From an uncultured Dorea sp. (GTDB lineage Bacteria; Bacillota; Clostridia; Lachnospirales; Lachnospiraceae), in contig CAJUAM010000008.1 in NCBI GenBank assembly GCA_910584615.1, positions 285 to 64,284 of the forward strand: a stretch of 64,000 nt of DNA. Direction: 5' to 3'. Shown here piece by piece: positions 1 through 8,015 of the stretch. The translations under genes were made by a program, and so were the position numbers. Each line of letters starts with the position of its first letter. Within the stretch, counting starts at the first letter, position 1. Below the pieces are notes generated by a model. That model was not told the DNA's origin and searched no databases. It saw nothing but the letters and a program-made list of their open reading frames with translations.

Positions 1-48
1 ATCCTGCGGGACTAATCTCCCGTACCGGTTCGATTCCGGTCTGCGGCA
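1..48 (+). tRNA. tRNA-Leu, 3' part only (probably UAA)
   Basis: The window opens inside a class II tRNA. Visible are the 3' strand of the anticodon stem (TCCTG), a long variable arm (CGGGA/TCCCG), the T arm (ACCGG-TTCGATT-CCGGT), the acceptor strand CTGCGGC and discriminator A at 48. CCA is not encoded. The long variable arm limits it to Leu, Ser or Tyr; the sequence fits Leu best. The anticodon lies off the window, so UAA is a guess from similarity to known Leu(UAA) tRNAs. Confidence 0.75.
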
Positions 49-56
49 TTGGTGGG

Positions 57-107
57 AAGTGTTTCAAACCCTTATAGATAGAGGGCTTGAAGCACTTTTT
101 GTTTTTT
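57..107 (+). terminator. Rho-independent terminator after tRNA-Leu
   Basis: A 15-bp stem (AAGTGTTTCAAACCC with GGGCTTGAAGCACTT, two G-U pairs) spans 57-97 and runs straight into a T-rich tract at 96-107. It ends the tRNA transcript. Confidence 0.85.
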
Positions 108-186
108 ATCACATCTATATATTGCATTGTTTTCCTTCGTGAACTGTTTTGTGTCTGTCATATTTTATTTTCCTTTCTTTTTTCAG

Positions 187-798
187 CTAAAACAGCTTCA
201 ATAACTGTATCAGTTCATTCGGCTCACTATTAGATGAGCTTGTTAATCTTGTGTCAAATTGTTGAAAGCCATTCTCACGGTAGAAAGATAAAAGTCTTTT
301 CTCATTAGTTGCCTCCAAGAAGATAACCGTGCCTCCTGACAAATATTGCAGCTGCTTTATCTGCCGTATTGCAAGTCCTAATAATTCCCTGCCGGAAATA
401 CGTTCATTTGCGCCATTATTATAATTCTTCCCAAGCTGTGCGATCAGGTACGCTGCAAGATTATAGGTCTGATCCTGTTTATTAAATGTATTTACCCTTG
501 AAAGTTTTCTTTTTACAGTATTACTGAATGGTTCTGCACTTACGGTGATCGGCTTTATTGTAATCGCAGAATATCCGACCAATTCTGCATCTTCCGTTGA
601 AAATACCAGATATGTAACTGACTGCTGTTTTTTTGCAAATTCAACGGACTGTTCTTTTATAAATCTTTCAACATCATGATTTATCTTACATGAAAACTCG
701 GAAAGGATCTGAAACAGAGTGTCCTCTCCGAGTCCATGCTTTCCTTCACCCAAATACTCACGAATGTTAAAAACTGTATATTTACTTGTTTCCTGCAT
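187..798 (-). CDS. GNAT-family acetyltransferase, putative toxin of a TA-like pair
   Basis: A 203-aa protein with GNAT features: a central segment around residues 105-150 in the acetyl-CoA region and a C-terminal strand ending in FYRENGFQQF (about 170-180), the usual Y-x-x-x-GF ending of the fold. It starts inside the end of the upstream small ORF (17-nt overlap at 782-798), with a GGAAG site inside that ORF, so translation is probably coupled. GNAT toxins such as TacT, AtaT and KacT acetylate aminoacyl-tRNA and sit behind a small antitoxin gene; the same layout is seen here. The toxin role is inference. It could instead be an ordinary acetyltransferase. Confidence 0.7.
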   Translation of the reverse strand: MQETSKYTVFNIREYLGEGKHGLGEDTLFQILSEFSCKINHDVERFIKEQSVEFAKKQQSVTYLVFSTEDAELVGYSAITIKPITVSAEPFSNTVKRKLSRVNTFNKQDQTYNLAAYLIAQLGKNYNNGANERISGRELLGLAIRQIKQLQYLSGGTVIFLEATNEKRLLSFYRENGFQQFDTRLTSSSNSEPNELIQLLKLF

Positions 799-976
799 TC
801 GTTTTCTTCCTTTTTTCCATGAATTTCGCTATATCTTTTGGATCAGTTAAAAAAGTTGCGCTGACATTGATAGGCGGTGTAGGGTTATTGGCAGAGGCCT
901 CTATTGCATCGGCAAACATTTCCACCTGCTTTTGGCCTGATATAACAAAGTTCTTTGTGATGCTCGAAGTTGCCAT
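782..976 (-). CDS. Small antitoxin-like protein upstream of GNAT gene
   Basis: A 64-aa protein beginning MATSSITKNFVISG. The start at 976 is chosen because AGGAGGTG lies about 6 nt upstream; the longer reading from GTG 985 would begin inside that ribosome site. It is charged at the C-terminus (KFMEKRKKTNAGNK). It is not a recognisable RHH/DUF1778 protein, the usual partner of GNAT toxins. I recall similar short proteins beginning MATSSI as common hypotheticals in Firmicutes. Its place directly upstream of and overlapping a GNAT gene suggests an antitoxin; this is inference. Confidence 0.65.
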   Translation of the reverse strand: MATSSITKNFVISGQKQVEMFADAIEASANNPTPPINVSATFLTDPKDIAKFMEKRKKTNAGNK

Positions 977-995
977 TAAAAACACCTCCTTTGTT

Positions 996-1065
996 AGTAT
1001 GGCTTATTTTATATCATACATACTTCTATGCTTATATTGTACGGTTTTATTATCGTTTTTTGCAA
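996..1065 (-). promoter_or_regulatory. Promoter and inverted repeat of the GNAT pair
   Basis: On the minus strand a -35 TTGCAA (1060-1065) and -10 TACAAT (1036-1041) are separated by 18 nt. Downstream, before the ribosome site, AGTATG/CATACT form an inverted repeat (996-1001 and 1019-1024), a position suited to an autoregulatory operator. Operator function is inference. Confidence 0.5.
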
Positions 1066-1628
1066 TAAAATTTCTATGAATTTGTTATTGATGTGTATAA
1101 ATGTTTTACTAAAATTTGTGAAAATGCCATTCTCATTATTATTCATTGTATCCTAAATCAATTGCATTATAACGATGGGGGTTACATTTTTTGAGGTTTA
1201 GATATTTTTGTGCCAAAGTATATGGAAAATATATTTTGATTACATTAGAAAAGTGGAGACTGAATTAGAATGCCTTTTTAGTTGCATAGTATCCCCAAAT
1301 GTTATATCATGAAATAAAAATTCAATAAGAGTAGAAAAACGTGTGTTTCATAAAAATATTTATGGGTACTATTAGAAAAACGGTAGGCGGTTGGTTCTAT
1401 AAATCATACAAAAAATAACCGTCTTTCAGCCAAAGATATACAGTTACTTTTTTGTAACTAAATGAATTTGGACTAGCCGTCTATTGGTAGTACTCTTTTC
1501 TGTTATGATTTTAGCAAAGAGATAGGAAAATGTTAAATTCTTTTTAGATGTTCTGCCAGATTTAATAATTCTTTCCGACTCACTACACCAATTATTACAC
1601 TGTTCCCAGTAGAGTTTAACGGGGATAG
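1066..1628. other. AT-rich stretch with no supported gene
   Basis: Very AT-rich and stop-rich in most frames. A small hairpin (GTTAC-TTTTTT-GTAAC) lies near 1443-1458. A 66-codon minus-strand reading frame at 1444-1644 has no ribosome site and no recognisable family. Nothing else can be supported. Confidence 0.5.
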
Positions 1629-1742
1629 CTGCGAAGCATTGCATTTACAGACCGGTGTATGGATCTGAACTATGTGAAGGTGTATCAGAAGAATCCTGAC
1701 AGACTGCATATGGAATTGATGAGCGGAAATTTGGAGAAATGA
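1629..1742 (+). pseudogene. Possible C-terminal gene remnant before the macrodomain gene
   Basis: In one frame the sequence is open from just after a TAG at 1626 to a TGA at 1740-1742 and reads like coding sequence (MDLNYVKVYQKNPDRLHMEL, then a short tail). There is no start or ribosome site in keeping with a full gene. It may be the 3' end of a lost gene. The family was not recognised. Confidence 0.3.
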
Positions 1743-1763
1743 TGATTAAATGGAGGGTAAAAT

Positions 1764-2294
1764 ATGAAAATTCAGACGGTACAAGGTGATATTACAAAGG
1801 TAAAAGATTTAGAAGCTATTGTAAATGCGGCGAACAGAAGCCTTTTGGGAGGCGGAGGCGTAGACGGAGCCATACACCGGGCGGCGGGTAAAGAGTTATT
1901 AAAAGAATGTCAGACGCTCAACGGGTGCGATACCGGAGAAGCGAAGATTACGGGTGCCTATAAGCTGCCGTGTAAATATGTGATCCATACGGTGGGACCG
2001 GTATGGTATGGTGGTAAAAGAGGTGAGGAAAAATTACTGGCAGCTGCTTACCGGAATTCTTTGAATATAGCTGTTAAAAACGGTATCCGTACAATTGCGT
2101 TTCCGTCCATATCCACAGGTGTTTACAGTTATCCCGTAGACCAGGCGGCTGTGATAGCCATAAGGACGGTGAAAGATTTCTGCATTCAACATCCGGATGA
2201 TATTGATATTGTGCGTTTTGTGTTGTTTGATGCGGATACGCGCTGTGCCTATGACCGTGCAATTTATGAAATCTGCATAGGAGATGAGAGATGA
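1764..2294 (+). CDS. Macrodomain O-acetyl-ADP-ribose deacetylase (YmdB/MacroD type)
   Basis: A 176-aa single macrodomain that binds ADP-ribose and, in this family, hydrolyses O-acetyl-ADP-ribose and mono-ADP-ribosyl groups. Visible motifs are VNAANRSLLGGGGVDGAIH (about 20-39), the YVIHTVGPVW strand (about 70-80) and the phosphate-binding loop SISTGVYSYP (about 115-124). Length is normal for the family. AGGG about 6 nt upstream supports the start. A second, different macrodomain gene lies at 56768. No partner ADP-ribosyltransferase is visible. Confidence 0.92.
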   Translation: MKIQTVQGDITKVKDLEAIVNAANRSLLGGGGVDGAIHRAAGKELLKECQTLNGCDTGEAKITGAYKLPCKYVIHTVGPVWYGGKRGEEKLLAAAYRNSLNIAVKNGIRTIAFPSISTGVYSYPVDQAAVIAIRTVKDFCIQHPDDIDIVRFVLFDADTRCAYDRAIYEICIGDER

Positions 2295-2345
2295 ACTTGT
2301 GCTATAAAAAAGCAATGATTGAATATATGACAGGAGGGATTTTAA

Positions 2346-2516
2346 ATGTGGATGTATTTGATACCAGTGATTATAGGTGTTGCGGCAGCATTATTTTCAG
2401 ATGATATAGATAAGGCGTTAAACGGGAATAAAAACCTGAAAAGAGTATTGCTGGTATTTGGCTGCGGTGTAATTGCGGTTTGTATGATTGGAGCGATTGC
2501 TTCAGTCGTGAATTAA
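2346..2516 (+). CDS. Small two-helix membrane protein
   Basis: A 56-aa ORF (MWMYLIPVIIGVAAALFSDD at its start) with an AGGAGGG ribosome site 7 nt upstream. Two hydrophobic segments, about residues 3-17 and 34-54, are separated by a charged loop (DDIDKALNGNKNLKR), so it is probably a helical hairpin in the membrane. The family is not recognised. It sits between the macrodomain and MEMO-AMMECR1 genes, all on the same strand. Confidence 0.6.
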   Translation: MWMYLIPVIIGVAAALFSDDIDKALNGNKNLKRVLLVFGCGVIAVCMIGAIASVVN

Positions 2517-2552
2517 GATATATTTGAAAATAAGAAGTAGAGAGGAGATCTC

Positions 2553-3935
2553 ATGATTACAGGTGCATTTATGGTTCCGCATCCACCTCTGATCATACCG
2601 GAGGTTGGCAGGGGAAAAGAACGAAAAATACAGGATACGATTGACGCTTATCATGAAGTGGGGATTAAGATTGGACAGCTTAAACCAGAAACGATCATCC
2701 TGATTTCGCCGCATCAGGTGATGTATGCCGATTATTTCCACATATCGCCAGGGAGACAGGCAGAAGGAGATTTTAAACAGTTTGGTGCTTATGAGGTGAA
2801 GATGGAAGTTAGTTATGATACGGATTTTGTGGAAAATCTGTGCAGAATGGCAGAGACATCAGGCCTGCAGGCAGGAATATTGGGAGAGCGTGATAAGCAG
2901 TTAGATCATGGAACCCTGGTGCCGTTATATTTTATAAATAAGTATTGGAAAGAATATGATCTGGTCAGAGTGGGACTTTCTGGTCTTTCGCTTACGGCGC
3001 ATTATGAGTTGGGACAACTTATTGGGGAGACTGCGAAGATGCTGGGTAAAAATGTGGTGATCATTGCCAGCGGAGATCTGTCTCACAGACTGAAAGAGGA
3101 TGGTCCATATGGATATCACAGAGAAGGGGCGGAATATGACAGATGTATCATGGAGGCCATGGGGAGTGGAGATTTTGGAAAACTGCTGGAGTTTTCTGAG
3201 GATATTTGTGAAAAGGCAGGAGAATGCGGGCATCGTTCTTTTACTATTATGGCAGGAGCTTTAGACAGTACGAAAGTAGAGGCAAAGCAGATTTCCTATG
3301 AAGGCCCCTTTGGTGTTGGATACGGAATTTGTACGTATAACACATGCGGACAGGATTTAAATAGGAATTTCAAAGACCAGTACGAAGAAAAAGAAAGAAA
3401 ACGGATTTTTAAGTTAAGGCAGCTGGAGGATGAATACGTGCGGCTTGCCCGCCATGCCGTAGAGGAATATGTGCGGTCAGGAAAGAAAATAAAGGCGCTG
3501 GAGGGGATTTCGTGGGAAATGTATGGCAGCAGGGCAGGTGTTTTTGTCTCGATAAAAAAAGAGGGAAGCCTCCGGGGATGTATGGGGACCATCTGTGCCT
3601 CGCGTCCGTCTATAGCGGATGAAATTATCGAAAATGCAGTTAGTGCCGCCTCACGTGATCCAAGGTTTTCTCCTATAAAGGCTGAAGAACTAGACATGCT
3701 TGCCATCAGCGTAGATGTGCTGGGGGATGCAGAGAAAATAGATTCTTTGGACAAGCTGGATGTAAAGCGGTATGGTGTAATAGTAACAAAGGGATATAAG
3801 CGCGGGCTTCTGCTCCCAAATCTTGAGGGAGTAGACACAGTTAAAGAGCAGATTGCAATTGCAAAAAGGAAGGCTGGGATAGGCGAACATGAAAATGTAC
3901 AGCTGGAACGGTTTGAGGTTGTGCGTCATTATTGA
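2553..3935 (+). CDS. AmmeMemoRadiSam system protein: MEMO/LigB domain fused to AMMECR1
   Basis: A 460-aa fusion. Residues 1 to about 265 form a class III extradiol dioxygenase/MEMO domain with candidate metal-binding histidines in VPHPPLI (His10), ISPHQ (His54) and SGDLSHR (about 175). Residues from about 285 to the end form an AMMECR1 domain with the LRGCMGTI motif and YGVIVTKGYKRGLLLP. These two families co-occur with a radical SAM enzyme in the AmmeMemoRadiSam set; the biochemical role is not established. The radical SAM partner is not next door. The start follows AGAGGAGAT. Confidence 0.93.
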   Translation: MITGAFMVPHPPLIIPEVGRGKERKIQDTIDAYHEVGIKIGQLKPETIILISPHQVMYADYFHISPGRQAEGDFKQFGAYEVKMEVSYDTDFVENLCRMAETSGLQAGILGERDKQLDHGTLVPLYFINKYWKEYDLVRVGLSGLSLTAHYELGQLIGETAKMLGKNVVIIASGDLSHRLKEDGPYGYHREGAEYDRCIMEAMGSGDFGKLLEFSEDICEKAGECGHRSFTIMAGALDSTKVEAKQISYEGPFGVGYGICTYNTCGQDLNRNFKDQYEEKERKRIFKLRQLEDEYVRLARHAVEEYVRSGKKIKALEGISWEMYGSRAGVFVSIKKEGSLRGCMGTICASRPSIADEIIENAVSAASRDPRFSPIKAEELDMLAISVDVLGDAEKIDSLDKLDVKRYGVIVTKGYKRGLLLPNLEGVDTVKEQIAIAKRKAGIGEHENVQLERFEVVRHY

Positions 3936-4075
3936 AACCGGGAGGATGTTTTTTTCGCTAATAACGCGGTTGATTTAAAAGACTTTTCAAGGTATAATAC
4001 AGGAAGGCCGCAGGTATTCTGTAAATGGCCTGTATATTTAAAACAGAGAAATTAAGGATAACGGAGTGTTTTGGC

Positions 4076-4459
4076 ATGACAGGAACATTAATAGCTGCAA
4101 TTATCACAATAACATTAGCTTTAGTTTTTTACACGATCGGCGTGTGGTCGGAGCATCGGAGCAGGCAATTGAAAAAAGTTCATTTGATTTTTTTCTGGCT
4201 TGGACTTTGCATGGATACAACGGGGACGGTTTTAATGGGAAGGATTGCAAAGCAGTCGATGTTTTCAGGAAAATTATCATTACATGCCGTAACTGGTACT
4301 CTTGCGATCATCTTGATGATAGTGCATGCAGTATGGGCTACGGTTGTGCTGGTAAAGAATAATGAAGACTCGGCAAAAAATTTTCACAGACTCAGCATAG
4401 CTGTCTGGGCAATCTGGCTTGTTCCGTATATTATTGGAATGGTAATAGGAATGAGGTAA
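4076..4459 (+). CDS. HsmA-like small integral membrane protein (TIGR03987-type)
   Basis: A 127-aa protein with about four hydrophobic helices (near 4-22, 40-58, 66-86, 103-124) and a conserved HSRQLKKVHLIFFWLGLCMDTTGT core resembling the HsmA/TIGR03987 family, whose function is not known. ATG 4076 is preferred over 4025 because GGAG lies about 9 nt upstream and it begins directly with a membrane helix. Confidence 0.7.
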   Translation: MTGTLIAAIITITLALVFYTIGVWSEHRSRQLKKVHLIFFWLGLCMDTTGTVLMGRIAKQSMFSGKLSLHAVTGTLAIILMIVHAVWATVVLVKNNEDSAKNFHRLSIAVWAIWLVPYIIGMVIGMR

Positions 4460-4477
4460 AATAATCCATTAAGAATA

Positions 4478-4564
4478 CTAATCAGGAGCACTTCCTATGA
4501 TAAACCTATGCCGCTTGAATTGATTGGAAAGATCGCAAAGTGGTGTGAGGAGGAAAAAGGATGA
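4478..4564 (+). pseudogene. Remnant resembling the C-terminus of a DUF1801/YdhG-like protein
   Basis: In the same frame as, and after the stop of, the HsmA-like gene the sequence reads STSYDKPMPLELIGKIAKWC followed by EEEKG and a TGA. The P-x-ELI-x-KI pattern resembles the C-terminal end of DUF1801 proteins. No start or ribosome site is present. The assignment is from memory of the family pattern and is weak. Confidence 0.35.
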
Positions 4565-4618
4565 TTTTGTTCTGAATTTTGTGTAAAAAATAGTGGTTTC
4601 TTCTGTATGGAAGGATTA

Positions 4619-4660
4619 AAAAGGAGCGTTGCGAAACCTATGAGACAACGCTCCTTTAAT
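4619..4660 (-). terminator. Terminator of the divergent GntR gene (likely bidirectional)
   Basis: An 11-bp perfect stem (AAGGAGCGTTG/CAACGCTCCTT) with a 14-nt loop lies at 4621-4656. On the minus strand it runs into TTTTTAAT, which suits termination of the GntR gene ending at 4709. Confidence 0.8.
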
Positions 4661-4708
4661 ATTGGATCATGATACGTGAAAGTATGTTGATTTTTACTAT
4701 TTATAAAT

Positions 4709-5437
4709 TTATATATACCATTTAATGTATTTATCGTTGTCACCCCGTACCCAGTCTGTTACAGTGTGGATTGGCTCGCCGCTTGCGTCAAATACGCACA
4801 TTTCGCTTGTGATCACCGGAGTTCCGGCAGAAAGATTTAACAGTTTTGCGACTTCTTCATCGGCAGAGACGATTTTGACACTGCGCCGTCCTTTGTTAGA
4901 CGGCATTAAATGATATTTGGTCATCAGTATTTCATAGAGAGAGCCTTCCAGATTTTCGTCTTTTAATGTAATCATATCCGCGAACAGGTGATTCTCCTCA
5001 ACAGTTACCGGGGTTCCGTTGGCAATACGGACACGTTTGAGGACCAGAATCTTATCATCTGTCCGCCCAGTAAAAAATTCCCTGTCCAGATCGGACGTAA
5101 TATCTTCGACTCCGAATTTTATAACTTTGGACTTTAATGTAATACCTTGCATCTTAGCGTCGTCAGTAAAGCTGGTAATGCCGGCGGGCAGACGGAGCAT
5201 GTCAGACTGCGCGACAAAACTTCCCTTGCCCTGTACCTTTATTATGTAGCCTTCGATTGATAATTCTTCCATGGCATTGCGAACCGTGACACGACTCATA
5301 TTATATGTCTTTTGTAATTGTGCTTCGGAAGGCAGCTTGTCGCCGGGTTTCAGTGTACCCATACGGATATCCCGCCTGATTTTGTTTTTTAATTGAAGAT
5401 ACAAAGGTGTCGGATTGATTTTTCCAATGTTGTCCAT
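4709..5437 (-). CDS. GntR-family regulator with UTRA domain (frl locus)
   Basis: A 242-aa HutC-type regulator. Residues about 10-78 form the winged helix (PSEAQLQKTYNMSRVTVRNA is the recognition helix region) and about 98-240 the UTRA effector domain (IRHLFA-like segments replaced here by VEENHLFADM, ending TVTDWVRGDNDKYIKW). UTRA domains bind small sugars or amino acids. It is transcribed away from the frlD-like operon, so it is the likely local repressor or activator. A paralogue lies at 10749. Confidence 0.92.
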   Translation of the reverse strand: MDNIGKINPTPLYLQLKNKIRRDIRMGTLKPGDKLPSEAQLQKTYNMSRVTVRNAMEELSIEGYIIKVQGKGSFVAQSDMLRLPAGITSFTDDAKMQGITLKSKVIKFGVEDITSDLDREFFTGRTDDKILVLKRVRIANGTPVTVEENHLFADMITLKDENLEGSLYEILMTKYHLMPSNKGRRSVKIVSADEEVAKLLNLSAGTPVITSEMCVFDASGEPIHTVTDWVRGDNDKYIKWYI

Positions 5438-5626
5438 AGTACATCCTCATTTTAATAAAATATAGCTTCTATTAAGTTTTAATTATATCGCAATACATGG
5501 ATAAATACAATAAATTTTCCGACAGAATCAATACTTTCATTTTTATTTATCAGTATATTTTTACTAAAAATAAGAAAGATAAATTAGATAAAATATACAA
5601 AATAATTGTGTTCTGAAAATATTGTA

Positions 5627-5672
5627 TTGACAAATCGTATTATTGATCTTATTCTTTATATAAGACGTATTA
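5627..5672 (+). promoter_or_regulatory. Promoter and GntR-type operator of the frlD operon
   Basis: TTGACA (5627-5632) and TATTCT (5650-5655) are 17 nt apart. Directly downstream, at the expected transcription start, is TAAGACGTATTA (5661-5672), an imperfect palindrome that matches its own reverse complement at 10 of 12 positions. The 14-mer ATATAAGACGTATT recurs at 11579-11592 in front of the second deglycase gene. A GntR/UTRA operator is inferred. Confidence 0.65.
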
Positions 5673-5702
5673 ATACATGTTATTGATGGAAGGGCGGTTA
5701 TT

Positions 5703-6590
5703 ATGAAGCAGAAGCCGGCAATTGTAGGAATAGGAATTTGTGTTGTAGATATTTACCGGCATCATAAAAAGATGTATCCCGGAGGAAATGAATATAACGT
5801 AGCTTATAATGCAAAGCTCCTCGGAGCGCACAGTGCATTCATGGGAGTTTTTGCAGATGACAAGGCCGGAAAGATTCTTGAAGAGACCTGCAGAAAGAAG
5901 GGTATAGATGTGAGTTTCTGCCACCATGAGCATGGTTCCAGCGGATACGCGATTGTTGATCTGGTAGAAGGAGACAGGGTATTTATCGACTGGAACAAGC
6001 ATGGAGTGACAGATCTGTATCCATTTGAGTTTTCAGATGAAGAGATTGCGTATATTAAGACTTTTGATATTGCCAGCACAAGCAGAAATTCCCGGATAAC
6101 GTATGAAAAGTTCGAAAAACTTGCGCAGGCGGGTGTTGCGTTAAGTTATGATTTTAATGATAATTTTACCGGGGAAGATATCGAAAGAATATCCCCATGT
6201 GTGAAAGTCGGCTTTTTCTCCTGCAGTCATATAAGCGTCGAAGAGGCGGAAGAGACACTAAAGAAATGTGTACGGGCAGGCTGCAGACTTGCTGTTGCTA
6301 CGAGGGGCGGGGAAGCGGCGATCGCCTATGACGGAAAGAAATATTATTACCAGAGTATTATGAAGGTAGAAGCAACAGATACTATGGGTGCGGGAGATTC
6401 CTTTATCAGTGCGTTTTTAACGAATTATTTATCGGCGGAGACTGACGAGTCTGTGACTGCCGGTGATAAGATAACTATTTCACTGAAAGCAGCAAGTGAA
6501 TATGCGGCTTATGTGGTAGTAAAGGATGGTTCTCTGGGCCTGGGTTACGATGTCGACCCCAGTCGGCTGTCCGAGATTATTAATTTATAA
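5703..6590 (+). CDS. frlD: PfkB-family kinase, fructoselysine 6-kinase-like
   Basis: A 295-aa sugar kinase. GGNEYNVAYNAKLLGA (about 27-42) is the substrate-binding PfkB signature and DTMGAGDSFISAF (about 222-234) carries the anion hole and catalytic Asp. FrlD phosphorylates imported Amadori compounds at C6 before cleavage by a SIS deglycase; the neighbouring ABC importer and two SIS genes support this use. A ribosome site GGAAGGG is about 8 nt upstream. Substrate could be fructoselysine, glucoselysine or another glycated amino acid; sequence alone does not decide. Confidence 0.8.
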   Translation: MKQKPAIVGIGICVVDIYRHHKKMYPGGNEYNVAYNAKLLGAHSAFMGVFADDKAGKILEETCRKKGIDVSFCHHEHGSSGYAIVDLVEGDRVFIDWNKHGVTDLYPFEFSDEEIAYIKTFDIASTSRNSRITYEKFEKLAQAGVALSYDFNDNFTGEDIERISPCVKVGFFSCSHISVEEAEETLKKCVRAGCRLAVATRGGEAAIAYDGKKYYYQSIMKVEATDTMGAGDSFISAFLTNYLSAETDESVTAGDKITISLKAASEYAAYVVVKDGSLGLGYDVDPSRLSEIINL

Positions 6591-6620
6591 CAGGAGCTTT
6601 TAGCGAAGAAAGGAAGGATT

Positions 6621-7943
6621 ATGATTATGAAGAAGAGAGTTTTAGCGGCATTTTTGTCAGCAGCAATGGTGATCGGTCTGCTGAGCGGCTGCGCGACGTC
6701 GGGAAATTCAGGCGGAAGCAGTGAGGACAGTAGTAAAGAGGATGGAGAGGTTACATTAACATTTTTGAACAAATACCCGGAAGATCCGTATGCACAGTAT
6801 TTTGTAGATGCAGTGGCTACATTTGAGAAGGAGCATCCCGATATTAAGATTGAGATGGAAAATGTGTCAGATGAGGCGATTAAGGATAAATTGAGTGTAA
6901 TGGCGTCAGGAGAGCAGATGTCAGATATTTTCTTTTCATGGACAGGTGAGCGTGTCAAAAGATTTGCGCGTAATGATCTGGTATTAGACCTTACTTCTTA
7001 CTTAAAAGATGATTCTGCGTGGGCAGACAGCTTTTTGCCGGCATTTTTGAACAATGCCACATATGATGGTAAGACTTACGCGATTCCGTTCAGAAGCAGT
7101 ATTATGTATTTTGTATATAATAAAGAGGTATTTGATGAGCACAAGCTCGAAGTGCCAAAAACCTGGGATGAGTTTATTGCAATCTGTGATCAATTGAAGA
7201 AGACAGATGTGACGCCGATCGCGTTCGGTAATTCCCAGACGTGGTATTCTTCCTGGTGGATTGGTCTTATGAATGCAATGATGGTACCGGCGGATGTAAT
7301 GAATAAGGATTATACGCCGGAGACCGGTGAATTTACAGACCCGGCATATACTGAGGCAGTTCAGACCTTCCTTGATATGAACAAGAAAGGATATTTTGGA
7401 GATAATGTGAACGCAAAAGATTACTATGAAGTACGTGAAGGCTTCTGCGCAGGTAAGTATGCGATGATGCTTGATGCTACTGCTCAGTTTACTCAGTTTG
7501 ACGACGGTATGGGTGCCGAGAACTGGGGTTACTTCAAGGTTCCGGTTATGGAAGGCGCAGCCGGTGATCCAGGAACGATCGGCGGCGGCGGTGAGGCATG
7601 GATGATTTCTAAGACTTGCAAACATCCGGAAGAAGCGATCACATTCCTTAAATTTATGACCAGTCTGGAGCAAGGACAGAAACAGACGTCTGAAGCGGGA
7701 CTGCCGAATGCGCTGGTTGGCGGGATCACAAAGGATAATGCGACGGAAATGCTGGCAAATGCATATAAGGAGGCAGAAGGATATACGAATATTGCCGACT
7801 GGCTTGACTGCGCCGTAGAAGCTTCGATAGCAGATCAGTATATGGTCAGCGTTCAGGAAGGTTTTAATGGGAAATCAGCGGAAGATATTATGAAAGATAT
7901 TCAGACGGCAGCGGCGAAGGTAAAAGAAGAAGCAGCAAAATAA
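6621..7943 (+). CDS. ABC transporter sugar-type solute-binding lipoprotein
   Basis: A 440-aa family 1 extracellular binding protein. The N-terminus is a lipoprotein signal with lipobox LLSGC (Cys24), followed by a Gly/Ser/Glu linker and the periplasmic-binding-type domain. It should capture the substrate outside the membrane and hand it to the two permeases downstream, as FrlO does in Bacillus subtilis. AAAGGA lies 6 nt before ATG 6621; ATG 6627 is an alternative start. A hairpin terminator follows it, consistent with its being made in excess over the permeases. Confidence 0.92.
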   Translation: MIMKKRVLAAFLSAAMVIGLLSGCATSGNSGGSSEDSSKEDGEVTLTFLNKYPEDPYAQYFVDAVATFEKEHPDIKIEMENVSDEAIKDKLSVMASGEQMSDIFFSWTGERVKRFARNDLVLDLTSYLKDDSAWADSFLPAFLNNATYDGKTYAIPFRSSIMYFVYNKEVFDEHKLEVPKTWDEFIAICDQLKKTDVTPIAFGNSQTWYSSWWIGLMNAMMVPADVMNKDYTPETGEFTDPAYTEAVQTFLDMNKKGYFGDNVNAKDYYEVREGFCAGKYAMMLDATAQFTQFDDGMGAENWGYFKVPVMEGAAGDPGTIGGGGEAWMISKTCKHPEEAITFLKFMTSLEQGQKQTSEAGLPNALVGGITKDNATEMLANAYKEAEGYTNIADWLDCAVEASIADQYMVSVQEGFNGKSAEDIMKDIQTAAAKVKEEAAK

Positions 7944-7955
7944 CCGGTTGTATGA

Positions 7956-7993
7956 GAGCGCGCCATGTTTTATTAATGGGCGCGCTCCTTTTC
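7956..7993 (+). terminator. Intra-operon hairpin terminator/attenuator
   Basis: A 9-bp GC-rich stem GAGCGCGCC (7956-7964) and GGCGCGCTC (7979-7987) is followed by CTTTTCT. It sits between the binding-protein and permease genes, where partial termination or 3' protection commonly raises binding-protein mRNA. Confidence 0.75.
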
Positions 7994-8015
7994 TAAAAAC
8001 AATAGGAGTGAGCTT

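Noticed and set aside
786..1079. 97-codon plus-strand frame over the antitoxin-like gene
   Set aside because: It is the antisense of the antitoxin-like ORF with its well-placed ribosome site and promoter.
1444..1644. 66-codon minus-strand ORF in the AT-rich gap
   Set aside because: No ribosome site and no recognisable family. Kept only as a note in the gap entry.
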